Shown: positions 36,327-49,085, numbered from the stretch's first letter. The stretch is DNA of 64,000 nt from Trichosphaerium sp. ATCC 40318 (GCA_038496445.1 JALMLS010000484.1:62001-126000); one strand, 5' to 3'. Translations and numbers: made by a program. Notes: generated by a model not told the origin, from the letters alone.

Positions 36327-37683
36327 ATGGATAGTCCTGGATCGAAACAACCTGATATAGCACGATTACCGATGAATTTTAGTCCTCACGCTACCTTGAA
36401 GAAAGACTTGCCTACACACGATAATAATCAACAGCGGTTAAACACAAGTAATTTTACGCAATTTTCTTCTGAGAACTCGCCGTTTTCACCTGTATTGGCG
36501 ACTACACAAGAACAACAGCCCAAACAACATGAAATTAGCAGCCAGACACTTCAAATGACAATGCCTCCCGCTCTTTCTAAACTTCACCACGAATCATTTA
36601 ATGCACCAGAGCCTACGCTGGCATCAGTTCAAGGGCATTACCAGTCTCAACAACTTTTAGCTTCAGATAACGCTGTGACGTTAAACAACGGTAATACGCG
36701 CTTAAACCCACCAATACTACCTCAACCGGGTTCTATGCAACACCAGAACACCCAACAAACTATGTCTCAGACAATGTCGCAGAGCGGAGTGCCAAATACA
36801 GTACAAGTCCCTCAAGCAGTACGTTAAAATCAACCAAATCTACCATTTCATCAAAAAATCGACTGAAATTTCTCATCTTTTGCAAACATTACGCTTCAAA
36901 ATTCTTGGCTTTATTTTTCCCCCTCACGGCTTGAAAATACTGTTTGTATACGCGAAATATTAACGTAAGGTGTTTCTGCGGATGTTGCATGAATAGAAGT
37001 ACAACACTCGCAAGATTTTTTCGTTTTCATCATTTTTGTGGTATCCTTTGCCCGTCATTCTCTAATGAAATTCTAGATTGTTTTAGCGCCAAATTCAGCA
37101 CAAACACCAGGGAATTATCAGACAATGCCTACAGATGCTAATGTATTCTCACATGCACCGGCTGGTGTATCAGATACTGGAGGCAAGATGGGATACATAG
37201 GTACAAACAAAATCACTCTCGAATTTTACTTTTCATCTCCCAAAAAACTGTCACTTGACACGTGACATTTTCTTCAATGTGGTATTTTTTGCTGACGAAT
37301 TTTGTGACTTCTAGACATAACACCATACTTGAATATGCCTCAAAAACAAGCTGCACAGAAGATTGGTATTCCAACATCAACCCTTTCTAAGCGCTGGAAA
37401 GAAGCCGTTCGTGGTAGAAAATGGCCGTACAGAACGGTTTGTAAACTAGATAAAGAAATTATGGCTGTACTACAGTCCCTTCCAGCCGTACGTGAACAAC
37501 TCCCTTTTCTCTAACACGCAAAAAAAACCCTATAATGACTTAAACAACTTACATGTGACTTAGGAGGTCGCTGCTCGAAATCCACCTTCACTAGCTCCTG
37601 AGACTGATACTTTTCTGTTACATCTATTAAAGAGGAGACAAGAAGAACTTCAAAATGTGCTTATACGTATAAACTATAACTAG
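36327..37683 (+). CDS. RWP-RK domain transcription factor
   Basis: ATG at 36327. Exon 1 (about 166 aa) is low-complexity and rich in Gln, Ser, Pro and Asn (HDNNQQRLNTS, QEQQPKQH, QTMSQTMSQS), typical of an activation or scaffold region. A short exon follows (VLAPNSAQTPGNYQTMP...GGKMGYI), then DITPYLNMPQKQAAQKIGIP, TSTLSKRWKEAVRGRKWPYR and TVCKLDKEI. This is an RWP-RK helix-turn-helix: the family reads ...AA..LG...T.LKK.CR..GI.RWPYRKI..L. Here the core is RKWPYR. The last exon is ETDTFLLHLLKRRQEELQNV, stop TAG 37681. RWP-RK factors are best known in plants (NLP/RKD) and occur in dictyostelids. Confidence 0.85.
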
Positions 37684-38055
37684 TTTTAAACTGGCAAACC
37701 AAAAAGGACGAAAAAAAAATATTAGTGGACGCCCTTTAAAGACAAATTTTAATAAAAAACATCTGTATAAAGTTATTTCGTGTACGCTACATCTAATTGT
37801 CGACAACAAGGAGCTGTTGTAAAAAATGTAAAAATGTCATTGAAATCACGTTGTCACGTGTTAAGCGTACAACTTGACTTTAAGGTGCAATGCTTGTTTC
37901 TCCAACGCTGTATGCTGCTGGCTACTGGCGCGGGTACTTGTTTTTTCAAGAAGGAAGAGAGTGATTGTATATGAGTGGTTTTATAATTTAACAAGTTTAT
38001 TTAACAAAAAGGTATTGACATCGAAACAAAACAGATATGTAATTGGTATATGCAC
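37684..38055. other. Convergent intergenic, no gene seen
   Basis: Between the RWP-RK stop (+) and the VHS-like stop (-). AT-rich, with a CACGTG at about 37854; short hydrophobic frames without support. Confidence 0.4.
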
Positions 38056-39363
38056 CTACATGAGCAAATCAATTGCTTTTTTGTTTTCCAGTAGCGGAGA
38101 CATATCAAGACGTGGTAAAACGTGTTTTTTTGGTTGTTGTCCACGTTTTCTTGGGAATGAACCGTAAATTTCTGGATCGCGATCTTGTCTTACTGCACGG
38201 GCACGGTTTGGTTCTTGGTTCAAGTGAAAGTCTTCTTTCCTTCTGGTAGTAATACTCTCTTCACCCCAACCGTGCAAGTGCTTGAAATGTTCGAACATCA
38301 CGCTGTCTTTTACTTGATCCTTTTTCTTCGTTTTTCCTTTTTTGGATCGAGGCGATACACTAGGTGTATCCAATTCTACCTTTGATCTGTCACTCGTAAT
38401 CTTGTTCTTCTTTACGTATTTCTAATTATGAGGTTAGAGTTAGTGATAGGAAGTACTTTCACGTGCATCTTTGGCAAGTTGAAGGCGAGGAGAAATTGTT
38501 CCAACTCGGTTAAAATCTTGATAATTCGCCGCATCAAAATGAACGCCTTTTCCCAATAGGATGGTGTAGACCTTATTGAAATTTGCAAGTTCCTTCGATT
38601 GATTAGTATATATTTGACTGATTTAAAGAATTAAAAAACCAGAAAATACGTACCTTTGCGTGCATTGGACCCCAAGTCAATACCATGCTAAAAAAAAAAA
38701 TGAGATTGAAAAGTACCTTTTTTTTCAAACGTACCGGCGTGCTTCTACATACATAGATGGTGACCTGTATGACTAAATAAAGCAGCAGTTAGTATTAGGA
38801 TTACTTTTAAGCTTTTTGGATCGCGTACTTGTAACGCAAGTCCTCCGATTTTTGAAGCAAGAACCTCATCGTTAAAGCATGCACGCAAATGGAAACCACA
38901 GCTAGTAGCGCACTCATCAAGTAGCTAAAAAATCGTCAAATCAAATGGATACGAGTTAAAAAACACTCACTTGAAGAGCATGAGTTACTGTTCTATCACG
39001 TGAGCTATCAAGCAAAGGTAAAACTCTACTGAGAACAGATTCGGGCAATTTTTTCGGAAACTGATTGATCAACAGAACCAAGTCGTACACTGCTATAATG
39101 TCTATCTTCTACAGTGTAACAGTTTGTATGTGTTAAAGAAATAAATACTGTATACCTTAGATAGAATAGCTCTATCGATTAGGTCATACGCTTCTTGCTT
39201 TACCATTGTAACGCCTAAGAGTATAACAGTTAGTTTTTTATTAGGGAATTCAGAGTTTTGAAAGAAAATGTACAAAAGTTTTAATTAACGTCTTCTTTAA
39301 CGTACTGTTTTCTTTTAGTAGTGTAAATAAGATTGATTTCTTGTATGTTCCGGGTTCTGCCAT
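38056..39363 (-). CDS. VHS/ENTH-superfamily-like protein with basic C-terminal tail
   Basis: ATG at 39363 (MAEPGTYKKSILFTLLKENS). Exons give VTMVKQEAYDLIDRAILSKK, IDIIAVYDLVLLINQFPKKL, VLSRVLPLLDSSRDRTVTHA, LQLLDECATSCGFHLRACFN, DEVLASKIGGLRYK and SPSMYVEARR, a superhelical pattern like VHS domains ('ALTLLE.CV.NCG..FH.....FL..L'). After MVLTWGPMHAKELANFNKVY a charged tail has Lys-rich and Arg-rich blocks (KKGKTKKKDQVKDS, RARAVRQDRDPEIYGSFPRK) and ends LENKKAIDLLM, a possible acidic-dileucine-type end. Suggests an endosomal sorting or ubiquitin-cargo adaptor. An alternative is another helical-repeat protein (SCAF/CID-like). Confidence 0.5.
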
Positions 39364-39652
39364 GTTGTTGTAATGATTTTAAGATTTTTATTTTATGCAC
39401 AACTTGTAATAACTTAATCCATAAAATAAGACCTTAACAATATCAATCTATGCGTTGTTGGTACTATGTTAATAGTTTAAACTGATTTTTAAATTCTTTG
39501 GTGAATGGTTCGTGTGCAAGGTTAGAATTTCATAATCAAAACATTCCTTTTATGGAGAAAGAAAGTGAACCAATTTCAGTCAAATTCAAACCTTGTCGCC
39601 GAAAAAATTCTGGTCGTTTTTTTGAACTAATATCTAAATCAGTTTGTTCGCC

Positions 39653-41759
39653 ATGGCAGAGCCTGTACTCATCGATGGTAGTTTTCTTGAAGGCGGTGGA
39701 CAAGTTTTACGCAACAGTGTGGCGCTTTCAGCGTTGTTGAATAAACCTATCAAGGTTATCAACATTAGAGCCAAGAGAAACAATCCTGGTACGTAAATTA
39801 CCGTTATGCGGCTGTATAAAACGGTTCTTTCGCCGATATCGATCAATAAATGATAATTGTCAATAGGGCTTCGCGCTCAGCACTTGGCAGGTATCAAGCT
39901 CGTAACACAGATGTTTAACGGGGAGTGCGTAGTTGGTTTACATTTTAGCGAGAATAGCGCCGTTCATACGTACTGGTTTACTCTAATATTGCTTATAGCC
40001 TGGTCGGAGGCGCAGTAAAGAGCTCTGAAATTGTATTCACTCCAAAAACCTTCTCTCCTGGAGTCTACACTGCCGATACACGCACAGCTGGGTACGCTTT
40101 ATATTTACAAACATCAGACAGCAAAAAAGTCTAAAAACGCGTCATTCGCTCGTGTTTGTTCACCATTAGCGTAAAATTACGCTAAAGTACTCCATAAGCA
40201 CAATTTTGTTGTGCTTGAGACGTTTCTGTGAAAATACTGACATTTATTCTCACTGACGCTTCCAATAGGAGTGTATGCCTTTTGGTGCAAGTGTCACTTC
40301 CTTGTCTTATATTTGGTAAAGGTGAAACTACAGTCACTTACAAGGGAGGTACAAATGCCTCTAATGCGCCGCAGACAGACTACTTCATCAATGTACGTTA
40401 TCAGTAGTATTGCTTTGCATGTGACGTACTGGAGTATGCACAAAAAAATGACATTTTTTTGACTTGATTTTTGCTTTGTTGATGTTTTGCCTTTCAGGTC
40501 TTCACTCCGATTGCTGCACGGTTTGGGTTAAAGTATGACTTCAATATTGTTAAAAGGTATGTCTGTCAAACATTTTTTTGTCTTTCCAAGTGTTTTATGC
40601 TTAACTGTTTTGTTAAGAGGATTTTATCCAAAAGGCGGTGGTGTTTGTGTTATTAAAAGCCAGACGTGTCATTCCTTGACTCCAGTTTCTATGACAAAAC
40701 AAGGTGCCTATTCTTTTTATAGTTGGTTTCTTTTTTCATAAAACTGCCTTGCACCTGATAACTTATTCGATAATATCACATGACTACATAATTCATAAGA
40801 AAGCGTTTGTAAACAGTTATTGTTTTTTCTTAAAATTTTCTCAGTTGCTTCTGTATTAATAACTTTTTTTTCTTCTAGGCGAAGTAGATACTATTCATAT
40901 TTACAGTTATGTTGCTGGAAGACTTCCTGAAAGGGTAGGTGACAATGAGTTATCATTAAATTGCTTTTAAATGAAGGAACATCAATTGTTGACGTGTTTT
41001 GTTCTTAGGTCGCTAAACGCATAGCAGAACCTGCTGTAGAAAAATTGAAGGGTGCATTCCCACAAGCAAAGATTGAGTTAACATGTGAAAAACCACAAGC
41101 AGCCTTTGGCAACGGTAGTGGCATCATGTACGTTCAAGAATTATTTTTCTTTTTCGGAATCTGTCACTCCTAATCCTTTTCCTGCAGCATTTGGGCTAAA
41201 ACTACAACTGGTTGTATTCTTGGTGGTTCAGCGCTTGGTGATAAACGTAAGTGGTGATTATAGATTGTATTTTATTTAAAGTGATGAAGGTACCAAGGAC
41301 GAAACTGTTGGTAAAAAAGCTGCACAGGAATTGATAGATAATATTAAAGATGGCGGTTGTGTTGATGAATATCTTCAAGATCAACTTATTATCTTAATGG
41401 CTTTGGCAGGTGGAACATCTCGTATACGTACTGGACCTTTAACTGGACATACGAAGACATCTATCCATTTTACTTCACTACTAACAAAGGTACAAACAAC
41501 GTTGGATCAATCTCCTTTTTTTTCTTTTTTTTTTTTTCTTCTTTTGCCCTTTTCTTATCACTTTTTGTTAGGCCCAATTCACTGTAACTAAAGTGGATGA
41601 CGAAGAAGATAATAAGTGGAAGAGAGGAAATAGCTACATAATTCAATGTGATGGTGAGTAATATGCCATTTTTTATTTTTTTTTTTTTGCAACTTGCAAT
41701 ACCCCCTTTGTTATGTATTTACTTTTGTTACAGGTATTGGTTACAAGAACAGAAAGTGA
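39653..41759 (+). CDS. RTCA: RNA 3'-terminal phosphate cyclase (RtcA)
   Basis: ATG at 39653 ([20 protein letters not shown]). Then [109 protein letters not shown] (family signature RGxxPxGGG), [58 protein letters not shown] (catalytic His region) and [17 protein letters not shown] 41757. Full length by family. The enzyme uses ATP to make 2',3'-cyclic phosphate RNA ends. The start is about 290 bp from the divergent VHS-like start. Confidence 0.93.
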
Positions 41760-42256
41760 TATAAGTGTCAATATTACAACAAGATAAGCGCACTTTAAAT
41801 AAGCGTTAAAGCAAATCCTTCTGCCTTTTTGTACAGGAGAATAAACGCGCCTTGTACAAAATGCCCACTGGTTCATCACGTAGCCACCTTGTTATTGTTA
41901 AAGGCACTACTAAGTACAGTCTTGACATACCTTGAATTTCCCTGATATCGTATGTACTACCTTTTCAGGGGAACCTGTAAGTAGTACAGTTTACTATGCA
42001 ATAATCTAAGTAGAGTGTTCATAACTTGTCAAGTGTTCTGTTAGCAAATACTCTTTGTATCTCTCAGTCTTCGCATTGCCAAGTTGTGTACCAGATCTAC
42101 TATAAAAAGTATCATCTAGCAGTTTGAATCACGTGTCAGGAGTGTTAAGGTTCAAAAAGTCAAGATGCTTTTCTCAGTTCCAATTCACTTAACTTACGTC
42201 CAAAATCACGTGCTTTTTTACGTATAAGCAACAAAGTACTCTAAAGAAGTCCACAA
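41760..42256. other. Intergenic, no gene seen
   Basis: Short ATG frame at about 41860 (MPTGSSRSHLVIVKGTT) without support; CACGTG at about 42131 and 42187 shortly upstream of the GPCR start. Confidence 0.35.
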
Positions 42257-43775
42257 ATGACAGTGGATACAGAAGAAATGGATTCTACACAGTTTGCGTT
42301 GGCTCTGGCGACAATATTGGTTGGTATTCTTTCTTTGGTTTCGTCAATGTGTATGTTCATTATAGTCATTGTTTGCCGTAATATAAGAGTGTTTTCAACG
42401 AGACTCGTTCTGTATCTCTCTATTGTTGATGGTATACTTTCTACAAGCGAAATAATATCTGGTATTGCGTCTATTCGAGAAAACGGTACGTAGCGTTTTG
42501 ATTAATTAAAACAGACTTTTTTTTTTTGAATTCTGTTTTCTCAAGTTTTCAAGTGGAAGACACGTGCTTTTTTTAGACTATTGTAATAGTTGCTTTCTCG
42601 CATCCTATCAAACGTAAAACGCATATCAATCATGTCACAAGTAGACAAGAATTTCTGATTTTCTTGTTTTAGATTGGCTTTGCTCTTTTGCTGGATATAC
42701 AGTTGTTTATGCTAACCTTACTGTCTGCATTATCATTGTCACTATGTCTCTCAACGTGTATTTTCTAACTCATCATGAGTACGTATTTCCATAGTAAGAA
42801 ATCACGTGATTTGATTAATTCTGGGATATTTAGGAAGGATTTGAGAAGAGTGGAAAAGCTTATTTTATTCGTTTTGATTGTATTTCCAATGGTTTTTTCT
42901 TTGATTCCTTTTCTATTTAAAACTCTTGGACTTGAGCAAGGATCAGGGTGAGACATGATTATAAGCATCTCCCTTTGACTAATATATTCACAATCCAGGT
43001 GCTTCATATTCAACAATTCGTTAGAACACACTTTGTATGAAAAAACTTGAAAAACATAACAGGCTAAGGATCATCTATTTTAGGTGTTTGGTTTTATAGT
43101 GGCTTTGCCATTTACTTTATCAGTTGTTAGTATATTAATACTGAACACTAAATCAATAGTGATGATAAGACGCGAAATCAGGTTCAACGTACACAGATCT
43201 TAATAAAATGTCGCAGTGATGACTTTTTTTTCATTTACTTTTTCTAGGATTCTATGAACTCAAAACGATCGAATGGTGTACTCATGCTCATAATATTTAA
43301 GCTTCTTGGATATTCCATATTATTTCTACTATGTTATGCACCAACAGTTGTACAATATATCATTAATGTAACGCATGTCTTAGACGAAGTAAGCAAATCA
43401 ACGTTTTGACAATGTTCAATTATTGTTCATCAATTGTTAACTATTGACTTGCTAATAATCCCTTTAGCCCTACTACCTACGCAATGTTGAGCAATTAACA
43501 CATCTTATGTTTCCTTTGGTAAGTACATTTATATTCTTTGCTGGATCATGCCAAAACACACAAGGTACATACACGACTTGAACAGTTTTGTTATTTTAAG
43601 TTCTTGGGTTTTTTTCTTTGTTTCAACCTCTTTGGTAGTTGATATGACGCACTCATACAAGTACACAACAAGTTACAATACACTAGAGGACTCAGATCTA
43701 TATCAAACAAAAGCTAGCTATGGTACTGTTTCATTTGAAAGCAGTGAGATGAAAGAAGATATCATTCAAAAATGA
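42257..43775 (+). CDS. cAMP-receptor-like (family 5) seven-TM GPCR
   Basis: ATG at 42257. Exon 1: MTVDTEEMDSTQFALALATI...SMCMFIIVIVCRNI (TM1), VFSTRLVLYLSIVDGILSTS (TM2). Exon 2: DWLCSFAGYTVVYANLTVCI (TM3). Later: KDLRRVEKLILFVLIVFPMV (TM4), a short extracellular exon CFIFNNSLEHTL, VFGFIVALPFTLSVVSILIL (TM5), NGVLMLIIFKLLGYSILFLL (TM6), HLMFPLVSTFIFFAGSCQNT (TM7), then a Ser/Thr-rich cytosolic tail (YKTTSYNT-like; DSDLYQTKASYGTVSFESSE) with many phosphorylation candidates. Exon order, the C at the TM3 start and TM3-TM4 'SLNVYFLTHHEKDLRRVEK' fit the Dictyostelium cAR/Crl group. Stop 43773-43775. Probably couples to heterotrimeric G proteins; ligand unknown. Confidence 0.75.
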
Positions 43776-44362
43776 ACAAGGCTTCGCAAATCTACAAACA
43801 CGTGATCTCAAGTGGGGATTATAGAACGTTACAATGCGGTAACACAAAATGATGGAAAATAAAACAGTTTTTATACAACATTACCTCCAAGTGTATCTAC
43901 GCCAACAGTACTACAACTAAATGCTTCTATATATTCCAACTACATGTATCACTAACGGACGCCTTTAAAATCAGGTTTTTTTAGCTGGGCATTTTGTGGA
44001 CGAGAACGCAAACGTGTTAATTATGAAAACATACTTACCTAAAGCCCTGGTATCAAATCAGACGCTACAGTTATCTATTTTGCACTGAACCCGACAAAAG
44101 GTTGAAATTGAAGTAAGGTATGTGATAACAAACCCAGAATGGTTTGTCGTTCTAGAAATCGTAGCTGTCTGAGGCTCCAGAACCAACACTAACCCGGTTT
44201 CTTTAGGAGCTGTACTGTAGTAACAACGAGCCAAATTACGACCTATAAAAACAGCATATAATTGTAAGTGCGTGGGAGTACGTGACCCGCAGTGAACCCA
44301 GTGAGTTTACTTGTTAAGCGAACAAGCATTTAATACCACAATTAGATTGCACCTTTTTCACA
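43776..44362. other. Intergenic, no gene seen
   Basis: CACGTG at about 43800. A string ATACTTACCTA at about 44032 resembles a U1 snRNA 5' end but is not followed by a U1 fold or Sm site. Confidence 0.35.
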
Positions 44363-44993
44363 ATGGCCATCGTTAGAAACCGCGTACTCTTTTGTACTAT
44401 TGTAATAGCTGGCCTTATAAGTACATTATGGGTAATCCTACAACATAATACTAACAGTCTTTAGTTGGCGTTGCTATCTTCAATGTTGGTTTTGGTATAT
44501 CTGCTCCTTCTTCTACTTTAACAATGGCATTTACGACGCCATACTATGGCCTCACTATTGCCTCTTTTTTTGTTTGTTTGTTCTACCTTGGTATGTCTCT
44601 TTTCGACCAAATTTTTGGGTTTTCATTGAACACATGTGGCCTCACTGTAGTATTAGTACTAGCGCTTACAGAAAAGTACTTTTGTATTCCTTTGATTGTA
44701 TTCTTTAGTTTCGTGTCAGCATGCTTTGCGTCATGCGTTGGTAAGTTGTCAGTCACAGAAAACGTGATTAACAGATTGCAGCATATGAGATAGGAGAGCT
44801 TGGTTTCGACAACCCTTACGTTCACTGGCATTATGACGGTAAGATGGTATGTACTGCTTCAACATAAGACACATCATTAGCTGACTCTTTTAAGATGTTC
44901 TCTGGTGCTGTCATAGCTATTGCTTTCAATTTATTCGCTACAATGTCTGTGTTTATTCCATTAGGTACGTCTGTAAAAGGTATGCATTGTTAA
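44363..44993 (+). CDS. Small multi-TM protein, four exons
   Basis: ATG at 44363 (MAIVRNRVLFCTIVIAGLI). Intron 1 is only 44 nt (44421-44464, GTACAT...TTTAG) and its removal gives LIIGVAIFNVGFGISAPSST. Then YYGLTIASFFVCLFYL, AYEIGELGFDNPYVHWHYDG and MFSGAVIAIAFNLFATMSVF, ending IPLGTSVKGMHC, TAA 44991. About 130 aa with four hydrophobic helices, a claudin- or tetraspan-like layout with one loop that holds the polar HWHYDGKM segment. No family recognised. Confidence 0.5.
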
Positions 44994-45279
44994 CTTTATG
45001 CGGCTAGGTGACGGCCATTCTCTCCCAGGAAGGTACAATAAACAAGTAGTAGGTATAAATCTAATTGGACCATAGCGCGCAGTATCAGCCACTCAACTAG
45101 TGGCCCCATAGAGATTAAGCAACCACAAATAAATTTACTTACCACACAAACTTCTAAGCTCTTTTGTTAAACTTGAACGTACACAAAGCTCATAGCAAAC
45201 CACAAATTTCTAATGTCATTACCTTGTGGAAAGAAAAAGAATGAACACGTGACAGGAAATCTTAACACACATCAGGTTT

Positions 45280-47527
45280 TCATACTAAATGTACACGCTT
45301 TATTTGAGAATATGCAAAGCTAGTAGTGCAGTATTTACATGTTGTAGGGTTACTCGTGTTACCCAATAGACAAGGTTTACAGTAAACATGTCCACAAGGA
45401 AATTTTAAAATACATTGTGCATCACACGATTCACAGATGCCACACATTGATGGACGACGTAATCGCTTAAAATCTTCAAAAAAAATCAGCAAAAAAAACA
45501 ATTCAAGTGAAATAACCAGAAATTTATAACGGTTTGTGGGTTAATGAGCACCCAAATAAAACAATCTTTTATTGCCAAACTTTGTTGATGTCTTACATCA
45601 ACAATAAGGCACGTGGTAATTGATTTTTTTCAAAGAAAAAAACGAGCAACAAAAATGTACCTTGAGTGATTTCATCAGTATCAGGCTGCCTACCATCATC
45701 AACATCCATATCAGAATCACGCTTCCTCTTTCTCTTATTAGTATTGGTCTTTAATCCTCTGAACATTGGAATACTACGGCCTCCTCGTGAAAGTGCCGTA
45801 GCTTGAGGATGAATACCTCCTTCGTCTCCACCTCTTGCTCGCGCTTTGCGCTTATGAGAAGCTTGATCCCTAAGAGGGAACTTATACGGGCTGCTAGGAC
45901 GCGCCAGGGAGTGTAGAAGTCCGGATCTAGGCGAGATCGACGGATTGTTTGTACCAGACGCCATGTTTGCTCCTAAAACTGTTTAGACTAGCTCTTACGA
46001 TATTAAAAAGGTACACGTACGCCTAGGAGAGTTTGGCATATGAGTGTTGCCACTTGGCATGTTTCTTTCGTTATTAAACCGTCGCTCAGCCAAAAACTTT
46101 TGTATTTCAAGGCGTAGAGACGTGTGCTGCTGAATCTGAGACATATACATAGGTACGCCTGTGAAAGGGTTTGTACCCTTATTCATAAGGTGCCTATTAA
46201 CTAATACAACGTAAGAAAAGCAAAAGCTTCAACAAAGAAAGAAAAAAGGTAAACAACCAAACAAACGTACTTGTACTCTGGTCTACAACGTGTCCTGATG
46301 GTAACAAGACTGGTGCAACCATCAGAGCATGCGTGATTGGATCTACATACGCTTTCGGTATGTTACCATCCGAGGTAATCATATTATTGTTCAGTGGTAT
46401 CATTCCAGCGCTAGACGATGTGCCACGAAGCTGAGGCATCATCTAAGGGGAAAAGTTAAAAAACCTCTGATGCGCGTAGCTGTCGCATATGTACGCACGT
46501 TTTCTAAAACCGAAGTAGCGTTAGGAAGAAAGTTTTGCGAATTAAATCGTTGTTGCTGTTGACGCTGATGCTGCTCATGACGTTGCATGATTTGTTTGCC
46601 TATATCATTATTACAAGACGGAGACACCCATCCCCATATATTAACAGCTTGTAATACACCACAAGTTGATCTGTGAACTAAACAGAGAAGAAGTCAGTTT
46701 GTTAATAAATACCAAGAAAAAAAAGTTCTGGACATACATTTTTTTAAGACTATTTTAACACTTGTGACATTAGCCATGTAGAATACACCTTGCTGGAAAC
46801 GTAGATTCTTGCATCCATTTGATTCAGGTACTTTATAGTTGGAACTCTTAAACATGTGATTGTCCAGCCTGAGACAAGCTCCATGACGCTAAAAACGGTC
46901 AACAAAACATCAACAAAAAAAAAAAAAACCGTACGATTAAATGAAGGTCGCCATACTGCCCTACAAACTTATACTGGCGCTGAGATGTCGTGGCTATCTC
47001 TACCCTTATGACTTGTAAAGAATGTGACGATATCCGAGGGAAGATGTCAATGGCTCTTAAAGAGATAGGGAACCTTGAAATGCAATGATAATCAGACGGT
47101 TTTTTTTAATTATTGAGATTTTAATAAAAGGGTTTGAACGTGTTTCGACTTACTTCCACTTGAACGTAATATGAACTGGCGGTTTGATGAAGGGCTCTAA
47201 AATCAATCCTTGACTTTTGGCACCAGTTGAAGAAGCAATGAGGTTTTTCGGTTCGTATCCGTTTTTATATACAGATTCGGTACTAACGGCGCATTCTATA
47301 GGTAGAAGGTTAGAATTCTAAGTTCGTTGTAGAAAGACTATTTTTTAGACTCGCAGTAGTGCGTTTTCTGACACCGAAATACAAAATTAAGCGCCCTCGT
47401 AAAGTTTTTATGAGATTGTAGCAAATTACAAGCGTAAAGAGCACACTGCCACTCAAATAGCATGTATATAGTTTTAAAACGCTTATTACGTACCGAAACG
47501 CTCGTCAGCAAAGTTTATCAAGGACAT
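45280..47527 (-). CDS. UBOX5: UBOX5/RNF37-like E3 ubiquitin ligase (U-box plus C-terminal RING)
   Basis: ATG at 47527 (MSLINFADERF). Next exons: KNGYEPKNLIASSTGAKSQG, LILEPFIKPPVHITFKWK (human RNF37: ...EYFIKPPVYVTVSF), a beta-sandwich-like N domain ending NLRFQQGVFYMANVTSVKIV and LQAVNIWGWV. A Gln-rich linker is followed by the U-box: AYVDPITHALMVAPVLLPSG, HVVDQST, then NKGTNPFTGVPM. After a basic Ser/Arg/Lys linker (SHKRKARARGGDEGG, NKRKRKRDSD) a RING-type end reads CGICESCDAQCILKFPCGHV, YCKPCLLG, TTCKYCTTSF and RVHLV, stop 45280-45282. The order and the RVH-V end match animal RNF37, a nuclear U-box E3. Catalytic motifs look intact. Confidence 0.85.
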
Positions 47528-47930
47528 TATGTGTTTGTTTGTCTATACATACGCTCAATAGATTAGCGTTGCGTAGTGTTACGTTACCAATATATTGTAG
47601 AGTGATTGAATCGACTTAAACTCAATCAGAGAAGAGAAAACGACTTGAAAGCGAAAAGTTTTGTAAAAACTGAAGTTCACTGATAAGAAACGCATTGCGC
47701 ATTCGTTAAGAAGCAAAAGCAATGATGACAGTATGAGTTTATTAATTTTTGACAACGTTCATTGGTCCTACAGTTTTCACTCAAAATGACACAAACCACG
47801 ATTGTAGGGACTTTCTCGCTATTGACGGCGCTATAAACGCCAAACAGGTACCGAGTACACAAATTAAAAGACAAAAAACAATTACAGTTTATTTCTGGGT
47901 TACAAACAAAAGACAGACGCAGTTCTACAA
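47528..47930. other. Intergenic, no gene seen
   Basis: Spacer upstream of the UBOX5-like start and downstream of the F-box-like stop. Short frames on both strands without features. Confidence 0.35.
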
Positions 47931-49085
47931 TCACCATTTTTGGTAGCTACTTCTTGAACCTTTTTGGCTTCTGCGTTTTGAGTCGAAGCTCCTATATCTT
48001 ACAGTGTAGTTTCTTTGAGGTTCCTTATATTCGGCGTGGCGTGCCATCCACTTTTTTGACTGTTCTTTGTTAGCGCCAAGAAGCTGTAGCATAAAGTCCG
48101 AATCGACTACCATGCCAAGAGTAAACAAGTTGCCTCTTCTGAAGAAGAAGGCAGAACCGTAGCGACCACTGTTCACGTGATTGTTGAGAACCTGTTCGAG
48201 AGCAACTATATTGTTGTACAGTTCGCTCATGTCAACGTTTCGCTGAAACAAAGTAACCCGTCCAATTTTGAGCATCGTATCGAAGTCAGAAACTAAAAAG
48301 CCTTGTTTCTTCTCAACAAGATTTGCCACATTTGCCAATTGACGTCCAGCTTTTAAGTAGCATCCCATTGAATATCTATGCGAAAACTCGGCCAAATCAT
48401 ACTCGCTCACTACACGTGCGATTAGAGAGAACAAATAATTCATCAAAAAAAAAAACAGTACCTCCTCCGTAATGTTCGACAGGCACGAAGCACTTAAGGC
48501 TGAAGCCCTTACTTCTCATAAATGTAGATACGTTCCAATTAAACCAACAGTTGTCACCGTCGGGTATTTTTAGCATAATCTTAGCGACCATTTCTAGTAC
48601 GATCTCGGAAGGCATGTCAGAAATTGAACCGACGTTGCATCTGCTGCCTAAAATTGAATAATAAGAATTAGAAAACGAAAGAATTGTAAAAAATAGGGCG
48701 AGTTTGTTGACATACCGACGTTCCAGATATAGACAGGTCGCTTTTGCCTGTCTTTTAGGATATCTTTGCGAATGTTTACTGTTTTTTCAGAATTTTTTGT
48801 TTCACGCGCTACTTGAGTACTACGCTGCGTTATGACGTTTGGTTCGGCGTCTTCGTTGTTCCTAGCGTGTTGTTCTTTCTCGTGGTGCTCTTTACAAATA
48901 TCTAGAAGTGTGTGACACGTAAAAGCAAGCTTGCCTCTAGCGTCAAGCAGTTCTAGTAGTCTTTCTATCGGTTTTAACGGTAGAGAGGATAATGTGCAAT
49001 TGTCGTTTGACGCTGCTTCCTCCAGTAGCTTTTTTTGAACCGAGGACATTGTTGTTGTAGGTTTAACTTGTTGTGTGCGTTTCAT
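47931..49085 (-). CDS. F-box-like protein of unknown family, three exons
   Basis: ATG at 49085 (MKRTQQVKPTTTMSSVQKKL). Exon 1 has LSSLPLKPIERLLELLDARG, KLAFTCHTLLDICKEHHEKE, an F-box-like opening (LP...I...L...L...C). Exon 2: GSISDMPSEIVLEMVAKIML, PDGDNCWFNWNVSTFMRSKG, FSLKCFVPVEHYGGG. Exon 3: VSEYDLAEFSHRYSMGCYLK, QLANVANLVEKKQGFLVSDF, RRGNLFTLGMVVDSDFMLQL, ending RSFDSKRRSQKGSRSSYQKW, stop 47931. About 350 aa. The middle domain is unknown. A dead copy lies at 14940-15410 (+), and a distant relative may be in the adjacent 49.5-50.1 kb region (FMR..G.KGF string). Confidence 0.6.

Noticed and set aside
44028-44200. Possible U1 snRNA starting ATACTTACCTA
   Set aside because: Matches the U1 5' end, but stem-loop I and a downstream Sm site are not present and there is no DUSE-like motif upstream; more likely chance.
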